A stretch of 5,385 nucleotides of DNA from Cyclobacteriaceae bacterium (GTDB taxonomy: Bacteria > Bacteroidota > Bacteroidia > Cytophagales > Cyclobacteriaceae). The stretch's first letter is position 1, and each line of letters begins with the position of its first letter. The notes under the pieces are model-generated. The model saw nothing but the letters and a program-made list of their open reading frames with translations, was not told where the DNA came from and ran no database searches. A program made the translations under genes and the position numbers. Location: the NCBI GenBank assembly GCA_019751475.1, contig JAIENH010000156.1, forward strand, positions 1 through 5,385, written 5' to 3'. Shown piece by piece: positions 1 to 3,702 of the stretch.

Positions 1-815
1 TGATGAAGGGTGGAAAAAGATATCAGAAAATCAAACTGCAGGTGAGAGTTTGTAGGTACATCCTCCATCACTCCGGTTACTGTTAAATCATTTCCCCAGA
101 ACTTCATTTGTGCGCCTATGGGGTCCTTCGTTCCAAAATATTTAGTAGCCATTGACTGCGTGAGCACAATGGAATTCTTGGCGGTCAACGCTTTTGCCGG
201 ATTGCCAGAAATGAGTGGCCATGTAAAAACGGAGAAGACACTCGCATCGGTAAATACAACACCTGTTTCCACAAACACGACTTCCGCATGTCTCATTTTC
301 GCTGGTGAAAACAGCGGCCAGAACCTAACAGATTGCTCAACTAAATGCGGATAAGTTGCCATCAACTCTGGAGCGAGAGCGGCTGGCATTTTAGCCCAAT
401 CTTCTGCCACTACCCGTTGAATCCGGTCAGCTTTATGGTGGTAGCGATCATAACTTAATTCGTCTATTATATAAAGACCGATGAGAAAACAACTGGCGAT
501 GCCTACGGCCAATCCACCGATGTTGATAAAAGAATGTGTTTTGCTTCTCAATAGATTCCTCCATCCAATCTTAAAATAACTTTTATACATACCGTATGTG
601 TTTAGTTTTTGATATCCCTCCATTGGTTTGATGATCCGCGGCCTAAACAGCAGCAGCACATCAATGATAAATCTTATATCCGCTTTTCTCTTTCCGAATT
701 TCTCCAGTCGTTGCTGATACACTTCAATCAAATCTCCCTCAATGTGATCTACCAGTTTCGGGTGGCAGTACCAGCGGAAGAAGCGGAGGGGGAGTTGGGG
801 AGGGTTTGGAGACAT
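1..815 (-). CDS. ABC transporter permease with N-terminal prefix domain (FtsX/MacB-like), 3' part missing
   Basis: This is the N-terminal 271 residues of a MacB/FtsX-type permease; the rest lies beyond the left edge. Residues about 8-65 form a soluble prefix (LRFFRWYCHP, then IEGDLIEVYQQRLEKFG, ending LLLFRPRIIKP) that resembles the 'permease prefix domain' of Bacteroidota ABC permeases. The permease proper begins near residue 77 with YKSYFKIGWRNLLRSK, followed by one membrane helix at about 96-117 (FINIGGLAVGIASCFLIGLYII). The motif DELSYDRYH (118-126) then opens the MacB-like periplasmic core, which continues through SIVLTQSMATKYFG and GVMEDVPTNSHLQFDF (248-263). The ATG at 813-815 is the start: an in-frame TAA lies five codons upstream (828-830) and the next Met is residue 65. 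No Shine-Dalgarno is visible. It sits 44 bp downstream of the PadR gene, so the two are probably cotranscribed. In the known family such permeases work with a separate ATPase, which is not visible here. The substrate cannot be told. Confidence 0.9.
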   Translation of the reverse strand, partial: MSPNPPQLPLRFFRWYCHPKLVDHIEGDLIEVYQQRLEKFGKRKADIRFIIDVLLLFRPRIIKPMEGYQKLNTYGMYKSYFKIGWRNLLRSKTHSFINIGGLAVGIASCFLIGLYIIDELSYDRYHHKADRIQRVVAEDWAKMPAALAPELMATYPHLVEQSVRFWPLFSPAKMRHAEVVFVETGVVFTDASVFSVFTWPLISGNPAKALTAKNSIVLTQSMATKYFGTKDPIGAQMKFWGNDLTVTGVMEDVPTNSHLQFDFLISFSTLH

Positions 816-877
816 AAGTATCAAGATTTAAGACATAAGAACTGTGCATTGTATTTGTCTTACATCTTATGTCTTAC
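810..877. repeat. Cluster of AGACATAAG words with a perfect 12-bp inverted repeat at the PadR/permease junction
   Basis: TAAGACATAAGA at 829-840 is the exact reverse complement of TCTTATGTCTTA at 865-876, with a 24-bp spacer. The core AGACATAAG also occurs at 810-818, 21 bp (two helical turns) from the copy at 831-839. TGTCTTAC occurs twice, at 856-863 and 870-877. The cluster covers the last PadR codons, its stop codon, the intergenic gap and the permease start codon. It could be an operator, an mRNA hairpin controlling the downstream gene, or a fragment of an interspersed genomic repeat. The sequence alone does not decide between these. Confidence 0.65.
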
Positions 878-1213
878 GACTATCAGTCTATTCCACTCTA
901 CTTTCGGTATCGCCTTCCACAACTCTTCTCTCTGCGCTTTGCTGTGCTCAATGGCGCGCTTGCCCAGGGCGGTGATTTCGAAATATTTTCGCGGTCGGCC
1001 TGCACGTTCTTCGGTAGCCTCTCCATCTGTGGAGCGGATGTATCCTTTGTCTTCCAGTCGCAACAGCGCAGTGTGCATGGCGCCCATGCTCACGTCTCGC
1101 TTCAACCGGGTCTCAATTTCATTTTTAATGGATACTCCGTAAGCCTGCTTGTTCAGGATGCCAATAGTCAGTAAGACAATCTCCTCAAACTCCCCGAGGT
1201 AGTATTTTTTCAT
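860..1213 (-). CDS. PadR-family transcriptional regulator
   Basis: This encodes a 117-residue winged-helix DNA-binding protein of the PadR family, which are usually dimeric repressors of nearby transport or stress genes. It opens with YYLGEFEEIVLLTIGIL (4-20), the standard first helix of the short PadR proteins found beside Bacteroidota permeases. AYGVSIKNEIETRL (24-37) follows. The recognition-helix region is VSMGAMHTALLRLEDKGYI (41-59), and the wing is GEATEERAGRPRKYFEIT (64-81), with the basic GRPRKY at its tip. A last helix, ALGKRAIEHSKAQREELWKAIP (82-103), would support dimerisation. Length is normal for this short class. The final residues (RHKM) are encoded inside the inverted repeat shared with the permease start, so the tail may be a late addition. 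It is upstream of, and on the same strand as, the permease, so it probably regulates its own operon. The ligand is unknown. No clear ribosome binding site precedes the ATG. Confidence 0.93.
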   Translation of the reverse strand: MKKYYLGEFEEIVLLTIGILNKQAYGVSIKNEIETRLKRDVSMGAMHTALLRLEDKGYIRSTDGEATEERAGRPRKYFEITALGKRAIEHSKAQREELWKAIPKVEWNRLIVVRHKM

Positions 1214-1385
1214 GGTAATAAATAATATTTTCTAAATGTAGGAATAATAATTGTGCCAGCTTTCGCGAATGCGAAAAAAATGGAATGGGAGAGGGTGGTC
1301 AGCTATTTATGTTCGCTGCCGGACACACATTGGGCGATTAAGGACGATTACAGCCAAGTCAAATTTTTGCCAGCTTTTCAGTAAT
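1214..1385. other. Spacer between the DECR-like gene and the PadR gene
   Basis: These 172 bases show no gene with a believable product; the open frames across it do not resemble any protein I know. It should hold the promoter of the minus-strand PadR operon. The best -7 candidate on that strand is TACATTTA (1233-1240), which misses the Bacteroidota TAnnTTTG pattern by one base and lacks a good TTTG at the right distance. No minus-strand terminator with a T-run is visible after the DECR-like gene, so read-through into the PadR operon is possible. A small hairpin (1261-1276) is listed separately. Confidence 0.5.
1261..1276. repeat. Perfect 6-bp stem hairpin (TTTCGC-GAAT-GCGAAA)
   Basis: TTTCGC (1261-1266) and GCGAAA (1271-1276) are exact reverse complements around a 4-base loop, and an A-run continues to 1280. 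Read on the minus strand the T-run comes before the stem, so this is not a normal terminator for the upstream DECR-like gene. It lies about 48 bp upstream of the PadR start, where it could be a protein-binding site or part of a leader structure. A palindrome this short can also arise by chance. Confidence 0.35.
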
Positions 1386-2243
1386 CTACTTACCCCGCAT
1401 CTTCTCCAGAGCATCCCACATTTCATTGGGTATTGTTTCCAGGTGGCTAAACTCGCCACCGTTTCGCAGCCATTCACCGCCATCGATGGTGATGACTTCA
1501 CCGGTGATGTACGCAGAAAAGTCAGACAGGAGATAGGCTGCGAGATTGGCAAGTTCCTGGTGCTCGCCCACGCGCTGAAGCGGAATGCGTTTAGCAGGAT
1601 CAAATTTTTTCACAAGGTCACCGGGCAGCAGGCGGCTCCACGCTCCTTCTGTAGGGAAGGGGCCAGGCGCGATGGCGTTGCTGCGAATATTATACTTGGC
1701 CCACTCCACCGCAAGCGATCGTGTGAGAGCCAGCACACCTGCTTTGCCGCAAGCCGAGGGTACCACATAGCCGGAACCAGTCCACGCGTAGGTAGTAACG
1801 ATATTGAGAAAAGTTCCGGGCTGCTTTTTTGCGATCCAGTGCTTACCGGCTGCCAGCGTTACGTAGTACGTGCCACGCAGCACAATATCCACCACGATGT
1901 CAAAGGCGCGGTGCGAAAGGCGCTCCGTAGGACTGATAAAGTTGCCGGCTGCATTGTTCAGCACGCCATCAAGTTGTCCGAATTCTTTTTCGGTGGCCGC
2001 GATGATCTGCTCTACTTCGTCATATTTTCGGATGTCACAGGGCACAGCCAATACCTTGCCGCCTGTTTCTTTCATCAACTCATCAGCCGCCTTGTCGATT
2101 ACGTCTTTTTTGCGACTGCTGATCACTAAGTTGGCGCCCAACTCCAGCAGGTATTTGCCCATCGAGCGGCCCAGGCCGGTGCCACCGCCTGTGATTAATA
2201 TTGTCTTTCCTTTGAATGATCCGGGTTTAAACATGCCTTCCAT
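1386..2243 (-). CDS. SDR-family oxidoreductase, 2,4-dienoyl-CoA reductase (DECR1) type
   Basis: A 285-residue short-chain dehydrogenase/reductase that probably uses NADPH to reduce 2,4-dienoyl-CoA esters during beta-oxidation of unsaturated fatty acids. The Rossmann motif is TGGGTGLG (18-25). SSRK (42-45) fits the NADP-binding arginine position, CDIR is at 69-72 and NNAAGNFISPTERLS at 96-110. The last stretch, together with VVPSACGKAGV (160-170) and NAIAPGPFPTEGA (189-201), matches my recollection of human DECR1 almost word for word. The usual SDR YxxxK is absent: serine 163 stands four residues before lysine 167, and tyrosine 152 takes the DECR-type catalytic position. The C-terminal TGEVITIDGGE (247-257) is normal. 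The length is that of a full enzyme without a targeting peptide. An ATG at residue 4 (2232-2234) is an alternative start. A related enoyl-CoA reductase (PECR type) is the main alternative; the unrelated FMN/Fe-S enzyme FadH is excluded. It is transcribed divergently from the OmpA-family gene. Confidence 0.9.
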   Translation of the reverse strand: MEGMFKPGSFKGKTILITGGGTGLGRSMGKYLLELGANLVISSRKKDVIDKAADELMKETGGKVLAVPCDIRKYDEVEQIIAATEKEFGQLDGVLNNAAGNFISPTERLSHRAFDIVVDIVLRGTYYVTLAAGKHWIAKKQPGTFLNIVTTYAWTGSGYVVPSACGKAGVLALTRSLAVEWAKYNIRSNAIAPGPFPTEGAWSRLLPGDLVKKFDPAKRIPLQRVGEHQELANLAAYLLSDFSAYITGEVITIDGGEWLRNGGEFSHLETIPNEMWDALEKMRGK

Positions 2244-2277
2244 AGGTGCGGTGGTTTTAGCGTTTGAATCGTGAAAA

Positions 2278-2285
2278 CAAAGCTA
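2278..2285 (-). promoter_or_regulatory. Probable -7 element of the DECR-like gene promoter
   Basis: On the minus strand the sequence reads TAGCTTTG, a perfect match to the Bacteroidota -7 consensus TAnnTTTG. It lies 34 bp upstream of the start codon, giving a short leader of roughly 25-30 bases. No good TTTG occurs about 20 bp further upstream, so the -33 half is weak. This is a prediction by pattern and position only. Confidence 0.45.
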
Positions 2286-2307
2286 TTCGAGTTAATGGAA
2301 TAATTCT

Positions 2308-2330
2308 CTTTTTGCAAGGGGCATTTCGAA
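2308..2330 (+). repeat. Direct repeat, copy 1 of a 23-bp element
   Basis: The first 12 bases, CTTTTTGCAAGG, are identical to 2442-2453, and the alignment continues through ATTTC and AA for 19 identities out of 23. This copy lies upstream of the DECR-like gene's -7 element, while copy 2 carries the -33 element of the OmpA-family gene. It also contains GGGCATTTC (2319-2327), the reverse complement of GAAATGCCC at 2432-2440. Confidence 0.55.
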
Positions 2331-2344
2331 TTGTTCCGATGTGA

Positions 2345-2416
2345 CTCTGTGAATTTTCCCTGCGAACTCGGTGTCCTTAGTGGTTTTTTGGAATTTTAAA
2401 CACAGAGATCGCAGAG
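2345..2416. repeat. Degenerate CTCTGTG/CTCTGCG intergenic repeat with inverted arms
   Basis: The left arm has CTCTGTG (2345-2351), CCTGCGA (2359-2365), CTCGGTG (2367-2373) and CTTAGTGG (2376-2383). The right arm carries the reverse complements CACAGAG (2401-2407) and CGCAGAG (2410-2416). CTGCGA (2360-2365) and TCGCAG (2409-2414) are exact complements, and so are the outer CTCTGTG and CACAGAG. From memory, runs of CTCTGTG-like words ending in a T-rich tail are common in intergenic DNA of many bacteria, including Bacteroidota; this looks like a decayed member. No function can be assigned. Confidence 0.5.
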
Positions 2417-2441
2417 AATACCTTGACGATTGAAATGCCCA

Positions 2442-2464
2442 CTTTTTGCAAGGACGATTTCAAA
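2442..2464 (+). repeat. Direct repeat, copy 2 of a 23-bp element, overlapping the OmpA-family promoter
   Basis: This copy matches 2308-2330 at 19 of 23 positions, including an unbroken 12-base run. Its TTTG (2445-2448) is the proposed -33 element of the downstream gene. GAAATGCCC just before it (2432-2440) is the reverse complement of part of copy 1. The pair may be a shared regulator site or the trace of a small local duplication. Confidence 0.55.
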
Positions 2465-2476
2465 CCCCTACTTTCG
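2445..2476 (+). promoter_or_regulatory. Probable promoter of the OmpA-family lipoprotein gene
   Basis: TTTG (2445-2448) and TACTTTCG (2469-2476) are separated by 20 bp. This matches the Bacteroidota primary sigma-factor pattern (TTTG, about 19-21 bp, TAnnTTTG) with one mismatch in the -7 box. Transcription would begin near 2483, leaving about 20 untranslated bases before the ATG at 2504. This placement argues against a start at the in-frame ATG at 2423, which would lie upstream of the promoter. Confidence 0.6.
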
Positions 2477-2503
2477 TTTTTGAATTTAATTCGATACAAA
2501 CAC

Positions 2504-3460
2504 ATGAACACATTTTTTAAACTAATCTTATTGGTTGTTATTTTTTCGGGCCTTCAGTCGTGCCTGATCACCAAAAAGAAATTTGATGATATGCTGGCCC
2601 AAAAAGTGAAGGCCGAAGGAGAATTGGCTGAGAAATCAGACCAGCTTACAAAAACCCAGGCGCAAGTCACCGACCTCGACACCAAACTCACAAAGTTGCG
2701 AGAAGACACCACGACCCTGGGTGAGCAAAAGCGGATGACAGCCCGCAAGTTGGCCGACCTCAATACTGAATACGATCAGCTAAACGCCTACTACAAGAAC
2801 CTGTTGAACAACAGCGGCAAACTCAACCGTGATTTGGCCCAGCAGAAAGACCAATTGTTTGCCATCCAGGAAAATCTGGATCGCACACGCAAGTTGAATG
2901 ACTCGCTGAACACCAGCCTGGTGGAGCGAGAGCGAAAAGTAAAAGAACTGGAGACGATTTTGGCTAACAAAGACAAAGCCGTACTTGACCTGAAAAACAA
3001 GATCACCAATGCGCTATTGAACTTTAAAGAGAATGACCTTACGGTGAATGTGAAAAACGGGAAAGTATATGTGTCACTGGCCGAGCAGCTTTTGTTTGGC
3101 TCCGGCAGCATTGAGATTGATGCCAAAGGCAGTTCGGCTTTACAGCAATTGGCGAAAGCTATCAAAGATCAAAAAGACATCCAGGTGATGGTAGAGGGCC
3201 ATACCGACAATGTGCCCATCGGAAAAAAATCGCAGTACATGCAAGACAACTGGGATCTCAGCGTAATGCGCGCTACATCCATCACAAAGATTTTGACAAA
3301 GGCCGGAGTATCGCCCGCGCAAATCACAGCGGCCGGCAAAGGTGAGTACCTTCCGCTGATGGCTAACACCACCGATCAGAATAAGCAGAAGAACAGGCGC
3401 ACGGAGATCATCATTACTCCCAACCTGGACGAGCTATTCAAAATTCTGGGAAATAACTAA
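2504..3460 (+). CDS. OmpA-family lipoprotein with long periplasmic coiled coil
   Basis: A 318-residue envelope protein that probably tethers a membrane to peptidoglycan. The start at 2504 gives a clean lipoprotein signal peptide (MNTFFKLILLVVIFS) and lipobox GLQSC, with the lipidated cysteine at residue 20. An in-frame ATG at 2423 would add 27 residues that spoil the signal. LITKKK follows the cysteine without an acidic cluster, so I expect the inner leaflet of the outer membrane, not surface export. Residues about 27-170 are a heptad-like, charged coiled coil. The OmpA C-terminal domain runs from about 177 to 306, with VEGHTDNVPIG (230-240), NWDLSVMRA (249-257), AAGKGEYLP (276-284) and NRRTEIIIT (297-305). 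Asp235 and Arg256 are in the positions that bind diaminopimelate in known OmpA domains. There is no N-terminal beta-barrel. The gene has its own promoter, and a small membrane-protein gene follows 26 bp downstream. Confidence 0.93.
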   Translation: MNTFFKLILLVVIFSGLQSCLITKKKFDDMLAQKVKAEGELAEKSDQLTKTQAQVTDLDTKLTKLREDTTTLGEQKRMTARKLADLNTEYDQLNAYYKNLLNNSGKLNRDLAQQKDQLFAIQENLDRTRKLNDSLNTSLVERERKVKELETILANKDKAVLDLKNKITNALLNFKENDLTVNVKNGKVYVSLAEQLLFGSGSIEIDAKGSSALQQLAKAIKDQKDIQVMVEGHTDNVPIGKKSQYMQDNWDLSVMRATSITKILTKAGVSPAQITAAGKGEYLPLMANTTDQNKQKNRRTEIIITPNLDELFKILGNN

Positions 3461-3486
3461 ACCGCTTACCAAAATCTCTATCGCCT

Positions 3487-3651
3487 ATGGCACGCCTCAT
3501 ATCAATTATCATTATCATCATTGATGTCATTGTGGTCATGGACATCCTTCGCAGTTCGAAAGACACTGAGAAAAAAGTGCTTTGGATTATTGCCGTAATT
3601 TTCTTGCCGGTGCTGGGCCCTATTCTGTACTACATTATTGGCAAGAAATAA
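3487..3651 (+). CDS. Small two-helix membrane protein, PLDc_N-like (54 aa)
   Basis: This short gene encodes 54 residues. A first hydrophobic helix (about 4-20, rich in isoleucine) is followed by a polar loop, LRSSKDTEKK (21-30). The second helix (about 31-51) reads VLWIIAVIFLPVLGPILYYIIG, and the protein ends GKK. The W...P..GP..YY arrangement is the signature of the PLDc_N domain (PF13396), known as the N-terminal membrane anchor of cardiolipin synthases and also as stand-alone small proteins in Bacteroidota. No phospholipase D catalytic HKD motif is present, so this is not an enzyme. Its role is unknown. It starts 26 bp after the OmpA-family stop codon on the same strand and its stop codon abuts the terminator, so it is probably the last gene of that operon. 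There is no clear ribosome binding site. Confidence 0.8.
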   Translation: MARLISIIIIIIDVIVVMDILRSSKDTEKKVLWIIAVIFLPVLGPILYYIIGKK

Positions 3652-3682
3652 AAAAGAGAGCCGCGACTGCGACCCTCTTTTT
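3651..3682. terminator. Bidirectional hairpin terminator between convergent genes
   Basis: AAAAAGAG (3651-3658) pairs with CTCTTTTT (3675-3682). An inner CGC (3662-3664) pairs with GCG (3669-3671) around a GACT loop, and a G-C pair (3660/3673) lies between two mismatches. The flanking A and T runs give a U-tract on either strand. It sits directly after the plus-strand OmpA-family operon and 20 bp beyond the stop codon of the converging minus-strand gene, so it can serve both. Confidence 0.8.
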
Positions 3683-3702
3683 ATGGTTGGAAATAATTCC
3701 TT

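Noticed and set aside
609..1142. A plus-strand open frame of 177 codons across the PadR/permease junction
   Set aside because: Both genes beneath it on the minus strand have clear family motifs; the plus-strand product resembles nothing and crosses the repeat cluster.
1233..1240. TACATTTA on the minus strand as the PadR operon promoter -7 box
   Set aside because: It is one base off consensus and lacks a TTTG-like element about 20 bp upstream. I mention it in the spacer entry but do not call a promoter.
1255..1377. A 9-bp direct repeat GCCAGCTTT (1255-1263 and 1369-1377) as a possible target-site duplication around a 105-bp insertion
   Set aside because: The sequence between the copies has no terminal inverted repeats or other mobile-element features, and a 9-bp match at this spacing is weak evidence on its own.
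1251..2129. A long plus-strand open frame of 292 codons opposite the DECR-like gene
   Set aside because: It lies almost wholly antisense to a gene with a full set of family motifs, and its translation is cysteine/histidine/arginine-rich with no recognisable domain. It is a shadow of the real gene's codon pattern.
2423..2503. A 27-residue N-terminal extension of the OmpA-family protein from the ATG at 2423
   Set aside because: It would bury a textbook lipoprotein signal peptide inside the protein, and it begins upstream of the best promoter match (2445-2476).
3487..3651. Calling the small protein a phospholipase D or cardiolipin synthase
   Set aside because: Only the membrane-anchor-like domain is present; there is no HKD catalytic motif and the following DNA is a terminator.
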